From the NCBI GenBank assembly GCA_949878885.1, contig CATLBN010000009.1, positions 1-64,000 of the forward strand: a stretch of DNA of 64,000 bases, written 5' to 3'. Both the position numbers and the translations under genes were made by a program. The notes below the pieces were generated by a model. It was given only the letters and a program-made list of their open reading frames with translations. It did not search any database and had not been told where the DNA came from. The DNA is from an uncultured Clostridia bacterium (GTDB lineage Bacteria > Bacillota > Clostridia > Christensenellales > Borkfalkiaceae). Each line of letters starts with the position of its first letter. Position 1 is the first letter of the stretch. Below, one piece after another: positions 8,884 to 17,493 of this stretch.

Positions 8884-9798
8884 TCAGCCGCCGAGTTCTA
8901 TCATTCTTTCTATGCACCGCACCGCTTTAACTCGGGTGTCCTCGTCCAAAACGATTTCCTCTCCTCCACATCCCGTTATACAGTTTAAAACGTCGTTTAA
9001 AGTAGTTATACGCATATCCTTGCATACAAGCTTATCGGAAAGCGGATAAAACTTTTTATGGGGACATTTCAGCCGCAAATGGCTTACAATGGAATTTTCG
9101 GTGCCTATAATAAATTCCGAAGCGCTTGAATTTTCAGCATAATCCATAATACCGGACGTAGAACCTACAAAATCGGCAAGCGCAGTTATATGCGGAGGAC
9201 ATTCCGGATGCGCCAAAAACAGCGCGTCGGGATGCGCGGACTTAGCGGCAAAAAAATCTTCTTTGGTCATAGCCGCGTGCCAAGGGCAACCGCCGTTCAA
9301 CAGCATAAAGTTTTTTTCTGGAACTTTGTTTTTTACATAAGTACCTAAATTTATATCCGGAATAAAAATAATATTTTGCTCCGGCATATTACGGCAAACC
9401 TTTACCGCGCAGGAAGAAGTTACGCAAACGTCGGCAACGGTTTTAAGCTGCGCTGTCGTGTTAACGTAAGCAACAACGGCATATTCAGGATTTTCGGATT
9501 TTATTTTTAAAATAAACGACTTATCCATTTGCTCTGCCATAGGACAGCCTGCATTTGGATTTGCAAGCAGAACACGCTTTTCAGGCGCAAGCATTTTAAC
9601 CGTTTCCGCCATAAAGCGCACACCGCACATTATAACCGTTTTTTGCTTAGTTTGCTTAGCTTTTAACGCAAGTGCATAGCTATCACCGGTAAAATCCGCA
9701 ATTTCGCAAATTTCGTCAGACATATAACTGTGCGCCAAAACGCATATTCCGCGTTCGTTTTTAAGTTGAATTATTTTTCGCTGTAACTCTTGTTGCAT
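8884..9798 (-). CDS. nadA: Quinolinate synthase NadA
   Basis: A 304-residue 4Fe-4S enzyme that condenses iminoaspartate with dihydroxyacetone phosphate to quinolinate, the second step of NAD synthesis. The three cluster cysteines are in NPNAGCPMAEQ, LAHPECPPHI and NCITGCGGEEI. Other markers are VLAHSYMSDEICEIADFTGDS and ADVCVTSSCAVKVC. The ATG at 9798 is chosen, with a TTG at 9804 as an alternative; both leave a very short leader after the promoter at 9822-9850. Its partners nadB and nadC lie 22 kb away in this window, so the pathway is split. Grouping with the Rrf2 gene and nifSU fits the need for a labile Fe-S cluster. Confidence 0.95.
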   Translation of the reverse strand: MQQELQRKIIQLKNERGICVLAHSYMSDEICEIADFTGDSYALALKAKQTKQKTVIMCGVRFMAETVKMLAPEKRVLLANPNAGCPMAEQMDKSFILKIKSENPEYAVVAYVNTTAQLKTVADVCVTSSCAVKVCRNMPEQNIIFIPDINLGTYVKNKVPEKNFMLLNGGCPWHAAMTKEDFFAAKSAHPDALFLAHPECPPHITALADFVGSTSGIMDYAENSSASEFIIGTENSIVSHLRLKCPHKKFYPLSDKLVCKDMRITTLNDVLNCITGCGGEEIVLDEDTRVKAVRCIERMIELGG

Positions 9799-9821
9799 AA
9801 TCAATTCCGAAATCCTATAGA

Positions 9822-9850
9822 ATTATACACAAATTCCGCATAATTGTCAA
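9822..9850 (-). promoter_or_regulatory. Consensus sigma-A promoter of nadA
   Basis: On the minus strand TTGACA (9845-9850), 17 bases and TATAAT (9822-9827). GGAATT half-sites occur in and after the spacer, similar to those at the nifS promoter. The predicted leader is under 20 bases. Confidence 0.75.
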
Positions 9851-9888
9851 ATATATTGGGAGCGCAGCATTGCGGCATTTAAACATAT

Positions 9889-9921
9889 GCAAAAAGCGGG
9901 GAGACTGTCCCCGCTTTTTGC
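9889..9921. terminator. Terminator directly after the 21-residue peptide gene
   Basis: GCAAAAAGCGGGGA (9889-9902) pairs perfectly with TCCCCGCTTTTTGC (9908-9921) around a five-base loop. The stem ends in A/T runs and starts 18 bases past the peptide stop on the minus strand, so the peptide appears to have its own short transcript. Confidence 0.8.
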
Positions 9922-9938
9922 ACTTTAAATTTTGATAA

Positions 9939-10004
9939 TCAATAGAATACCATTGTCATCCACCAATTCCAAGTGTCTCTTAAATATCTTAAAAATCTTG
10001 TCAT
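9939..10004 (-). CDS. 21-residue tryptophan-rich peptide gene
   Basis: ATG at 10004 follows GGAGG by six bases (AAAGGAGGCACATT), and TGA closes the frame at 9939. The product begins MTRFLRYLRD, which is basic and amphipathic, continues with TWNWWM and ends in a hydrophobic, aromatic stretch. A TATAAT box lies about 20 bases upstream of the start and a strong terminator follows, so it is a complete short transcription unit. It is divergent from a GHKL sensor kinase whose start is 135 bases away. There is no cysteine, so it is not a standard AgrD thiolactone precursor. It could be a signal peptide, a small membrane-active peptide or a regulator of the kinase. I know no named family for it. Confidence 0.65.
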   Translation of the reverse strand: MTRFLRYLRDTWNWWMTMVFY

Positions 10005-10024
10005 AATGTGCCTCCTTTAATGCG

Positions 10025-10030
10025 ATTATA
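10025..10030 (-). promoter_or_regulatory. -10 box of the peptide gene
   Basis: TATAAT on the minus strand at 10025-10030, just upstream of the AAAGGAGG ribosome site. No good -35 box lies at the right spacing, which suggests an activator-dependent promoter. Confidence 0.45.
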
Positions 10031-10059
10031 GGCAATGGGAAGCAATATTAAAATTTGAA

Positions 10060-10081
10060 TTTTTTGTTGTTTTTTTGTTGT
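10060..10081. repeat. Tandem 11-base repeat between peptide gene and kinase gene
   Basis: TTTTTTGTTGT occurs twice without a gap (10060-10070 and 10071-10081), one helical turn per copy. It lies 30-51 bases upstream of the peptide -10 box, where an activator would bind. It could also be chance in AT-rich DNA. Confidence 0.4.
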
Positions 10082-10138
10082 TTTTTATTTCAAATTTATT
10101 TGATTTTATTAAAAAATTAAATTTTATTGCGTTTTTAA

Positions 10139-11665
10139 TTGAATTTTTCAATAAACTGTTGGATTTTATTATTTTTTGTAGTATTATGTATATCAATTAT
10201 TATGTTAAGCTTAATCTCCTATACAATTAAATATACGGTATTTTTTGTTTGTTCGTATTTGGCTTACATACAGTTAAACCGCTTTAAACTCGGCGCTTGG
10301 GACTTACTTGGCTTACTTTCCTCGGTAATAGTTTCCGTAGGGCTGTACTATATAACTTTATACGTAAAACTTTTAGTGCCGCCTTTAATGTTTTTATACT
10401 GTTACGCTCTGTTTTGGTTAAGATTTAAATTACCCAAAGTTTATTCGTTAAACGTATTTATAATATCCGTCGGTTTAACCTGCTTTGCACACATTATAAG
10501 CTCTTGCCTGATATATCCGTTTTCAGGCTTTATAAACGGCATAAAATCCGAATGGCTTAAAGTATTAACTTCTCAACTCGTTTTGGGTTTTTTGAATTTG
10601 TTTTTTACAAATTTTATTTTTGTTTTTAAAAGATTTAAGAGAGGCGTTAAAGATTTGCAGCACAGCAAATTATTGGAATGGCTAGTTTATTTGGGCGCCG
10701 TGGCGGCGTTCGGATATATGCTGTCTTACGCGTATGATTTGGGTTCTTCCAACTTCGGAACGGGCATACTTATTTTTATAATCTTTTTCGGTCTTTCACT
10801 GCTTTTATGGTGGTGCAAAATATTTTCAACGGAAAAAACGTATCAAATTCAAAAACACAATATCGAAATGCTAAACCTCACGCTTGAAGCAAACGAGGAA
10901 AATAACAGCAAACTCAAACAGCAAAACGAAGAACTTGCCAGAATTATTCACAGAGATAACAAACTACTGCCCGCAATGATTATTGCAGTAAAACAGCTTA
11001 TCGAATCTCCCGACCCCAAAAATTTGCAAGACGTATTGGAAAGCATAAACGATATGTTTAACGAACGCAGCCGCATTATAGAAAACTTTAAAAAGAAAGA
11101 CGCTATCCCTTCAACGGGCTTTACCTCGGTAGACGCAATAAACGACTACATTTCGCAACGGGCAATATTTAAGGGAGCGGGTTTCGAAATTGAAATTAAA
11201 GAAGGCGCCGTAACAAAATTGGTTTCGGTATTTACAAACTTAACCGATTTAAACACGCTTTTATGCGATTTGGGAGAAAACGCCGTTATTGCGGTAAAAG
11301 ACGTAAAAAACGGAAAAATAAAAATTGTTTACGACGTATTCGAAGACGCGCCGAGAATATGTTTTTACGATAACGGACCGCATTTCGACCCTAAGGTTAT
11401 AGCTCAAATGGGCAAAACGCAAATTACTACACATAAAGCCGACGGCGGCAGCGGAATAGGATTGTACACCGCTTTTTCTATTTTAAATAAATATTCCGCG
11501 TCGCTTTATATTGACGAAACGGTAAACAACGGATTTACCAAACGCGTTATTATTGCCGCCGACGGTAAAAACACAACGGGTGTAAAAACAGACAGAGCGG
11601 AAGTTATTAAAATAAGCGTAAACAATAACGTTATTTATGACATCGATATGAAAGACGCAGTATAA
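10139..11665 (+). CDS. GHKL-type sensor histidine kinase, AgrC-like
   Basis: A protein of about 508 residues. The N-terminal 230 residues hold roughly six hydrophobic segments (for example WILLFFVVLCISIIMLSLI and ILIFIIFFGLSLLLWW). A coiled segment (LEANEENNSKLKQQNEELA) and the likely phosphoacceptor region IIHRDNKLLPAM (near residue 270) follow. The ATPase part has the N box LGENAVIAV, G1 FYDNGPHFD and G2 GGSGIGLYTAF. This is the architecture of peptide-sensing AgrC-like kinases. The start is uncertain: TTG 10139 or ATG 10202, neither with a clear ribosome site. No response regulator is encoded in the window, so its partner is elsewhere. The divergent 21-residue peptide gene is the obvious candidate ligand. 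Confidence 0.85.
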   Translation: MNFSINCWILLFFVVLCISIIMLSLISYTIKYTVFFVCSYLAYIQLNRFKLGAWDLLGLLSSVIVSVGLYYITLYVKLLVPPLMFLYCYALFWLRFKLPKVYSLNVFIISVGLTCFAHIISSCLIYPFSGFINGIKSEWLKVLTSQLVLGFLNLFFTNFIFVFKRFKRGVKDLQHSKLLEWLVYLGAVAAFGYMLSYAYDLGSSNFGTGILIFIIFFGLSLLLWWCKIFSTEKTYQIQKHNIEMLNLTLEANEENNSKLKQQNEELARIIHRDNKLLPAMIIAVKQLIESPDPKNLQDVLESINDMFNERSRIIENFKKKDAIPSTGFTSVDAINDYISQRAIFKGAGFEIEIKEGAVTKLVSVFTNLTDLNTLLCDLGENAVIAVKDVKNGKIKIVYDVFEDAPRICFYDNGPHFDPKVIAQMGKTQITTHKADGGSGIGLYTAFSILNKYSASLYIDETVNNGFTKRVIIAADGKNTTGVKTDRAEVIKISVNNNVIYDIDMKDAV

Positions 11666-11720
11666 TCGGATTAAACTCTGCCATATTACGGGGGCAATTA
11701 TATTTTTTTAATAAACAAAC

Positions 11721-11754
11721 GGGGCTTCGGCGGATTAAATACCGCCGAAGCCCC
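11721..11754. terminator. Bidirectional terminator between the kinase gene and the V-ATPase operon
   Basis: GGGGCTTCGGCGG (11721-11733) pairs with CCGCCGAAGCCCC (11742-11754). It lies between convergent genes. Confidence 0.85.
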
Positions 11755-11770
11755 TATTAATTTTTACAAT

Positions 11771-12391
11771 TTAAGTTTTGCTTTTTACCTTCATTAATCT
11801 TATAACCGCGGCCCGTTCGTTTTCGTCAAGCTTGGATTTTATATACTTAATAGTTTCTTCCAGCTGCGGTATCATAACGTACTCCAATGCATTTACACGC
11901 CTCTTATTTCGCTCTATTTCATCGGCGAGCAATCTAACGGCTTTTTCCGTTTCCGCAAGTTTCAGCATTTTAGGCAGCAGTTTTGACGCCTGTTCCACGG
12001 AATAATCCGCCTCGCCCGTAATTTCTGAAAACGCATAAGGCAAACTCTCGGAAGACTGCTGTTGAACAGGGCTTATTACGGGCACGTCAACGCCCATTAT
12101 GCTTTTTGAACCGCACTCAACCTCTATTGAAACCGCAGGCATCGCAAAAGCCGCTTCGGCGCTGTATGAAGCAGTTACCGAACGCGCAACCGAAAACTGT
12201 TTTAGCACTTCGGAAAGCTGTGCTTCAACTTCCTCCCTAAGCTTTTTGTTTTCCTTTATTATTACCGAAAAACGGCGCACCATTTCGTCGGATTTATCTT
12301 TTAAAAGCTTATGCCCACGCGTTGCGGTAACAAGCCGCGCTTTAAGTTTTTTAAGCTCCATACGCGTGGGGTTAACGTTTAATCTTGTCAT
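11771..12391 (-). CDS. ntpD: V-type ATPase subunit D
   Basis: A 206-residue central-stalk subunit that couples rotation of the A3B3 head to the membrane rotor. The opening NPTRMELKKLKARLVTATRG and the long helical N- and C-terminal stretches (NKRRVNALEYVMIPQLEETI) are diagnostic. The start is ATG 12391 behind AAGGACTG, three bases after the subunit B stop. It is the last gene of the nine-gene operon and is followed by the terminator at 11721. The internal segment of about 60 residues (VECGSKSIMGVDVPVISPV) is the expected head-contact loop. Confidence 0.93.
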   Translation of the reverse strand: MTRLNVNPTRMELKKLKARLVTATRGHKLLKDKSDEMVRRFSVIIKENKKLREEVEAQLSEVLKQFSVARSVTASYSAEAAFAMPAVSIEVECGSKSIMGVDVPVISPVQQQSSESLPYAFSEITGEADYSVEQASKLLPKMLKLAETEKAVRLLADEIERNKRRVNALEYVMIPQLEETIKYIKSKLDENERAAVIRLMKVKSKT

Positions 12392-12394
12392 AAA

Positions 12395-13768
12395 TCAGTC
12401 CTTGCTAAGGTACTTATCGATATATGCTTGGCGCACGCGTTTAAGTTCGGATTTGGGAAGAATTTTCAACAGTTCCCAACCCAGAGCAAGCGTGTCCTCT
12501 ATGGCTCTGTCGGTTTCAAAACCTTGGTTCACGTAAAGTTTTTCAAACTGTTCGGCAAACTCGGCGTACAGCTTATCGGTATCCGAAAGCGCCGCCTCGC
12601 CCAAGATTGCGGCAAGTTCTTTACACTCTTTACCCCGCGCATATGCCGCAAATAACTGATTCATAGTGTCCGCGTGGTCCTCGCGGGTTTTGCCGCGTCC
12701 TATGCCTTTATCTTTAAGTCTTGAAAGCGACGGCAAAACGTCTATAGGCGGATTTACGCCCTTTTTGTATAAATCGCGCGACAGTATTATCTGACCCTCG
12801 GTAATATAACCCGTAAGGTCGGGTATAGGATGAGTTTTGTCGTCCTCCGGCATAGTTAAAATAGGTATTTGGGTAATGGAACCTTCCGAACCGCGTATCC
12901 TGCCTGCACGTTCGTACATCGTTGCAAGGTCTGTATATAAATAACCGGGATATCCGCGGCGCCCGGGCACTTCTCTGCGCGCCGCGGAAACTTCGCGCAG
13001 CGCTTCGGCATAGTTTGTAATATCGGTAAGAATTACCAAAACGTGCATACCGCAATCGAAAGCAAGATATTCAGCGCATGTTAAAGCCATTCTCGGCGTT
13101 GCAATACGCTCTACTGCAGGGTCGTTTGCAAGATTTGTAAAAAGCACCGTTCTTTCTATTGCGCCCGTCTTTTTAAAATCGTTTACAAAATATTGCGATT
13201 CTTCAAACGTTATTCCTATCGCCGCAAAAACAACGGCAAACTTACTGTCGCCGCCGCGCACCTTGGCTTGTCTTGCTATCTGCGCCGCAAGCTCCGCGTG
13301 CGGAAGACCGCTCATAGAAAATACCGGCAGCTTTTGACCGCGCACAAGCGTGTTCAATCCGTCTATTGCCGAAATGCCCGTTTGAATAAACTCGTCGGGA
13401 TAATTTCTTGCGGCCGGATTTATAGGTTCGCCGTTTATATCCAAAACTTTTTCGGGAATTACGGGCGCGCCGCCGTCGCGCGGATTACCCATACCGTCGA
13501 AAACTCTGCCAAGCATATCACGCGAAACGGAAAGCTGCTGGCTGTGCCCCGTAAAACGAGCTTTTGCAGAAACAATCTGCAACCCCTGCGAATTTTCAAA
13601 TAACTGCACAACGGCTTTATCGCGGTTTATTTCCAACACCTTGCCGCGGCGGATTTCTCCGTTATGACACACTATGTCTACAAGCTCGTTGTATTTAACG
13701 CCTTCTACGCCGTCCACAACCATAAGAGGCCCTACGACTTCGCGGATGGTTTTATATTCCTTAAACAT
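12395..13768 (-). CDS. ntpB: V-type ATPase subunit B
   Basis: A 457-residue non-catalytic nucleotide-site subunit of the V1 head. It begins [20 protein letters not shown]. Markers include [20 protein letters not shown], where the Walker A is degenerate as usual for B subunits, then [16 protein letters not shown] and [21 protein letters not shown] choose ATG 13768 because AGGGAGG lies eight bases upstream; the seven extra codons of the open frame are not needed. It overlaps the end of subunit A by 8 bases, consistent with coupled translation of the 1:1 A and B subunits. Confidence 0.95.
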   Translation of the reverse strand: MFKEYKTIREVVGPLMVVDGVEGVKYNELVDIVCHNGEIRRGKVLEINRDKAVVQLFENSQGLQIVSAKARFTGHSQQLSVSRDMLGRVFDGMGNPRDGGAPVIPEKVLDINGEPINPAARNYPDEFIQTGISAIDGLNTLVRGQKLPVFSMSGLPHAELAAQIARQAKVRGGDSKFAVVFAAIGITFEESQYFVNDFKKTGAIERTVLFTNLANDPAVERIATPRMALTCAEYLAFDCGMHVLVILTDITNYAEALREVSAARREVPGRRGYPGYLYTDLATMYERAGRIRGSEGSITQIPILTMPEDDKTHPIPDLTGYITEGQIILSRDLYKKGVNPPIDVLPSLSRLKDKGIGRGKTREDHADTMNQLFAAYARGKECKELAAILGEAALSDTDKLYAEFAEQFEKLYVNQGFETDRAIEDTLALGWELLKILPKSELKRVRQAYIDKYLSKD

Positions 13769-15527
13769 TGCCGTCGCCTCCCTGTGCAAGCGCTTTCATT
13801 TCCGAATTAATAAGCTTTAAAATTTCATCGAATTCCGAAAGATTGTCTTCCGTAATATATTTAGCCCTGCCAATTTTTTCTTTGCAGGAGCTTGCAAGAA
13901 TATCGTTTAAACCTGTAAAGTCGGCAATAGCCTCGCGTGCTCGCGCGTTGAACTCATAAATGAGTTTAAGCATTAAAAACTGCTTTTTCATAGACGTATA
14001 AGTATCAACGTCGTCAAACGCGTTTTGGTGTAAAAAGTCTTCGCGTATAATTTTTGCAGTTTCCATTGTAAGTCTGTCTTTTGAGGAAAGCGCGTCCATA
14101 CCGACAAGGCGCACTATTTCGTCCAACGCGGCTTCTTCCTGCAAAACGGTCATTATAAACTGCCTGTATTTGAAAAACTGCGCGCTTACGTTGCTATCGT
14201 ACCAATCTTTTATTTTATCGGCGTACAGCGAATAGCTTATAAGCCAATCTATTGCAGGGAAATGGCGCTTATACGCAAGCGAAGCCGAAAGCCCCCAAAA
14301 AACTTTTACTATACGCAGCGTTGCCTGAGCAACGGGTTCGCTTAAATCTCCTCCCGGAGGAGAAACCGCGCCTATCGCGGTAACCGAACCCACTTTTTTT
14401 CCAGAGCCCAAAAGTTTTACAATGCCGGCGCGCTCGTAAAATTCCGCAAGACGCGAAGAAAGATATGCGGGATAACCCTCGTCGCCGGGCATCTCCTCCA
14501 ATCTGCCGCTCATCTCTCTGAGAGCTTCCGCCCAGCGCGAAGTGGAATCTGCCATAATTGCAACGTTATAGCCCATATCCCTAAAATACTCCGCAATGGT
14601 TATACCCGTATATATGCTGGCTTCACGCGCAGCAACGGGCATATCCGAAGTGTTTGCTATAAGCACCGTGCGCTTCATTATAGGCTCGCCCGTTTTAGGG
14701 TCTTTCAAAGCCGGAAACTCGTTTAAAACGTCGGTCATTTCGTTGCCGCGTTCTCCGCAGCCAACGTAAACTATTATATCTGCGTCCGCCCACTTTGCAA
14801 GCTGATGCTGAACTACTGTTTTACCGCTGCCGAAGGGACCGGGCACCGCCGCAACTCCGCCGCGGGCAATAGGAAACAGCGTATCCACAACGCGCTGACC
14901 CGTTACCATAGGCTCTGTAGGCGCAAGCTTTTCTTTATACGGTCTGCCGCAGCGTACCGGCCACTTGCGCAGCATACTTACGGGACGCTTGCCAGAATCC
15001 GTAGCAATAACGGCAACCGTATCTTCTATTGTAAATTCGCCTGCGTAAATGCTTACTACCTTTCCGCGCATACCGTTAGGGACCAAAATGCGGTGTTCTA
15101 TAATTTCCGTTTCCTGCACGCAACCCAAAACGTCGCCTTCTTCCACTTCTGCGCCTTCCTTGACCGAGGGAACAAACTTCCACTTTTTTTCGCGGTCGAG
15201 GTTGTTTACGGATACGCCTCTGGAAATACGTGCGCCGTATTTAAAATACAACGTGGTAAGCGGACGCTGAATTCCGTCGAAAATGCCTTGAATCAACCCA
15301 GGCGCAAGCTCCACCGAAAGAGGTTCTCCCGTGGAAACAACGTCTTCTCCGGGTCCCAATCCCGAAGTTTCCTCGTAAACCTGAATGGAAGCTTTATCTC
15401 CGCGGAGTTCTATTACTTCGCCTATAAGCCCTTTTTCGGATACGCGCACAACGTCGTACATTTTGCAGTCCGCCATATTTTCGGCAATTATAAGCGGTCC
15501 GGAAACTTTTACTGTTTTACCTGCCAT
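13761..15527 (-). CDS. ntpA: V-type ATPase catalytic subunit A
   Basis: A 588-residue catalytic subunit. Walker A is [18 protein letters not shown], the catalytic region is [15 protein letters not shown], and the family landmarks [20 protein letters not shown] and [20 protein letters not shown] are present. The insertion domain of A subunits ([15 protein letters not shown] to [18 protein letters not shown]) is complete, so length and order are standard. The start is ATG 15527 behind CAGGAGAAAG. It lies between F and B in the operon. Together with B it drives or uses rotation coupled to ion transport by K and I. Confidence 0.96.
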   Translation of the reverse strand: MAGKTVKVSGPLIIAENMADCKMYDVVRVSEKGLIGEVIELRGDKASIQVYEETSGLGPGEDVVSTGEPLSVELAPGLIQGIFDGIQRPLTTLYFKYGARISRGVSVNNLDREKKWKFVPSVKEGAEVEEGDVLGCVQETEIIEHRILVPNGMRGKVVSIYAGEFTIEDTVAVIATDSGKRPVSMLRKWPVRCGRPYKEKLAPTEPMVTGQRVVDTLFPIARGGVAAVPGPFGSGKTVVQHQLAKWADADIIVYVGCGERGNEMTDVLNEFPALKDPKTGEPIMKRTVLIANTSDMPVAAREASIYTGITIAEYFRDMGYNVAIMADSTSRWAEALREMSGRLEEMPGDEGYPAYLSSRLAEFYERAGIVKLLGSGKKVGSVTAIGAVSPPGGDLSEPVAQATLRIVKVFWGLSASLAYKRHFPAIDWLISYSLYADKIKDWYDSNVSAQFFKYRQFIMTVLQEEAALDEIVRLVGMDALSSKDRLTMETAKIIREDFLHQNAFDDVDTYTSMKKQFLMLKLIYEFNARAREAIADFTGLNDILASSCKEKIGRAKYITEDNLSEFDEILKLINSEMKALAQGGDGNV

Positions 15528-15564
15528 TTTTCTTTCTCCTGATAAATTAGAACGTTACGGTGTT

Positions 15565-15882
15565 TTAACTGTTAAACAAAATGTCCACGCCCAAAGCGCG
15601 CTCCATTGCGTCTTTAAGCAGCTGCGTGCCGTAGCCTGTGCTTCCCGCCTTAGAGGGCACGCTTAAAATTACGGGATATGTTTCCTCGTCGAAGCGTTTT
15701 GTAAATTCCGACAGAGGACGGGCAAGTTCTTCCGTTAAAAAAATTATTTGATACTCTTTTGCGATTCGCCGCAGTATATCCCTTGCTTTAACATCGTTTT
15801 CCGCAGGGAACGCGGCAACGCCCGCCGCCTTGAATACCGTTATACTGTCGCCGTCGCCGACTATAGCCATTTTTCCTTTCAT
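15565..15882 (-). CDS. ntpG: V-type ATPase subunit F
   Basis: A 105-residue central-stalk subunit. MAIVGDGDSITVFKAAGV is the typical opening of bacterial and archaeal F subunits, with IIFLTEELARPL and PVILSVPSKAG further in. It may start at ATG 15882 (GGAG just upstream) or four codons later at ATG 15870. It lies between C and A, the usual order in Enterococcus-type operons. The symbol follows Enterococcus hirae nomenclature, where this subunit is NtpG. Confidence 0.88.
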   Translation of the reverse strand: MKGKMAIVGDGDSITVFKAAGVAAFPAENDVKARDILRRIAKEYQIIFLTEELARPLSEFTKRFDEETYPVILSVPSKAGSTGYGTQLLKDAMERALGVDILFNS

Positions 15883-15915
15883 AACGCTCCGTTAAGCCGC
15901 AATTCGCCGTGCGGT

Positions 15916-16905
15916 TTAAATGCTTCTCAATCTTTTTTTTATTTCGTTACCGCTCATACCTGCAAGCAGACATACAAACAAAATGCGCACGTTCGCATTT
16001 TCCGTACGGCGGCGGAAAACATAATATAAAAACGGCTGACGGTTTTTAAGTTCATACTTCTTTTCAGCCAACGCGTCAATTTCAAAGCTGTCCGCAAGCC
16101 TTTCCGCCTCCGTCATAGGCAATCCGTCGTTTTTCTGCTCTATGCAGGCTTTAACAAACGCTCCGTACGGCGTGGAGGCAAAAGCCTCCGTTATTCTCTC
16201 TGCGTCGCCGTCAAATAATTTTTCAAGCGTTTCCTGCTTTAATATACCGCCTTCAACATACGAAAGCGCAGCATATTCGGGGGTGTTTGACCTTAACGCC
16301 GTTAAAATATTTGTCATATCGGCTTTAGCCGCAACCGTCTTTTTCAAAAAACGGTTGTTTGCGCACGCCGCGCTTAAATGTCTGAACAATGCTTTATCGA
16401 AAATTCGTCCTATCTCGGCGCCGCCCACTCCGTTTCCTTCGTTTTCGCCGCAGAAAAGCGACATTGCCTGCTGAATAGCTTTAAAAAGCTCGCCGCCGTA
16501 ATTTGCGTACGCGCCGCTTTCCGTTATTTCGCGCAGATACTGCGCTTCATACATTCCGTCCGGCGCAAGCATAGCATTTGCGCTTTCGCCGCTCAAATTT
16601 AAATATTTTGCTTTTACAAGCGACTTGGCGTTATGAAAGTCTCTAGGAGATAAAAGATACTCTTTTTCTGCCTTAGTTGCGGCATATTCCCGTATGAATA
16701 CGTCCAAATCGCACATATCGGCTTGCAAAAGCCGCTCGTAATCGCACACCGAAGACGCTTCTGCGCCTTTGCCGAAGCCGCTTTCGGAAAGCGTACGGAA
16801 CGCGTCTTGGGCGCTGCCCTCGCAAAGCTTGTAAATTTTATCTTTTAAAAGAAACTTTTCTTTTACGGCAATAACGCCGCTTGTATAGGTGATATCCTTT
16901 ACCAT
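15916..16905 (-). CDS. ntpC: V-type ATPase subunit C (d-type rotor adaptor)
   Basis: A 329-residue, mostly helical subunit that joins the central stalk to the membrane rotor ring. Typical segments are VIAVKEKFLLKDKIYKLCEG near the N-terminus, LLSPRDFHNAKSLVKAKYLN and the C-terminal FLYYVFRRRTENANVRILFV, all as in the archaeal/bacterial AtpC family. The start ATG 16905 has only a weak ribosome site (ACGG) and lies nine bases after the subunit E stop, so it is probably translated by coupling. Confidence 0.93.
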   Translation of the reverse strand: MVKDITYTSGVIAVKEKFLLKDKIYKLCEGSAQDAFRTLSESGFGKGAEASSVCDYERLLQADMCDLDVFIREYAATKAEKEYLLSPRDFHNAKSLVKAKYLNLSGESANAMLAPDGMYEAQYLREITESGAYANYGGELFKAIQQAMSLFCGENEGNGVGGAEIGRIFDKALFRHLSAACANNRFLKKTVAAKADMTNILTALRSNTPEYAALSYVEGGILKQETLEKLFDGDAERITEAFASTPYGAFVKACIEQKNDGLPMTEAERLADSFEIDALAEKKYELKNRQPFLYYVFRRRTENANVRILFVCLLAGMSGNEIKKRLRSI

Positions 16906-16914
16906 AATTAACCG

Positions 16915-17484
16915 TTAAAAAACCGTTGCGGCAATTTCAACCTGATTGCGCTCTCTGTCGTCGGAAAGGAGCGCTTTATAAGATACGTCTTTATCGCTGT
17001 TTTTTCCGCGAAGTATAAATCCGCCGCCGACTTTATCCGAAGTTTTAGGCGAAACTTTAAGCTTTTTTTCTTTTACAACGTCAAACGCCGCAACTTCTTT
17101 TTGAAACTTAAATGCGGAAGCAAAAACAATTTCGTCCCCGTCTTCTGCATAATTGTCCAAAAGTTTTTCGCAAAGCCTTAAAACGTCGGCTTTTTCCAGC
17201 GCGTTTAGTTTTTCAAACGCTCTGGCGTAAATATCGTCGATAACTCTGCGTTTTTCCGATAGCAGTACTTTTGCAGAATCCAATCTTGCCGCAGCCGCTA
17301 ATCCGTCGGCAATTGCGCAGGTTTTCTCTTTTATTTCGGCTTCCGTGCCCAAACGGTTTCTTTCTGCGCGCTTATCTGCTTCGCAAATAATTTCTTCCGC
17401 CCTTTTTTGGGCTTGGGAAATTATCGATGCGGCGTTCTCCTCCGCGTCGGATAAAATTCTTTGTATAATTTGCTCTCTGCTCAT
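16915..17484 (-). CDS. ntpE: V-type ATPase subunit E (peripheral stalk)
   Basis: A 189-residue subunit. The N-terminal half is a long charged helix (IISQAQKRAEEIICEADKRA) that pairs with the G/H-type subunit to form the peripheral stalk. The C-terminal half is the globular part that caps the head (KTSDKVGGGFILRGKNSDKD). Length and arrangement are usual for bacterial E subunits. The start is ATG 17484 behind AAGGCAG, ten bases after the subunit K stop. Confidence 0.9.
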   Translation of the reverse strand: MSREQIIQRILSDAEENAASIISQAQKRAEEIICEADKRAERNRLGTEAEIKEKTCAIADGLAAAARLDSAKVLLSEKRRVIDDIYARAFEKLNALEKADVLRLCEKLLDNYAEDGDEIVFASAFKFQKEVAAFDVVKEKKLKVSPKTSDKVGGGFILRGKNSDKDVSYKALLSDDRERNQVEIAATVF

Positions 17485-17493
17485 ATTTCTGCC

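Noticed and set aside
9939..10004. Calling the peptide gene an agrD cyclic-lactone autoinducer
   Set aside because: The peptide has no cysteine for the ring, no AgrD-like charged tail, and no AgrB protease is encoded nearby.
14805..15542. A 245-codon plus-strand reading frame opposite V-ATPase subunit A
   Set aside because: Composition and position show a shadow of the antisense gene; the V-ATPase operon is complete without it.
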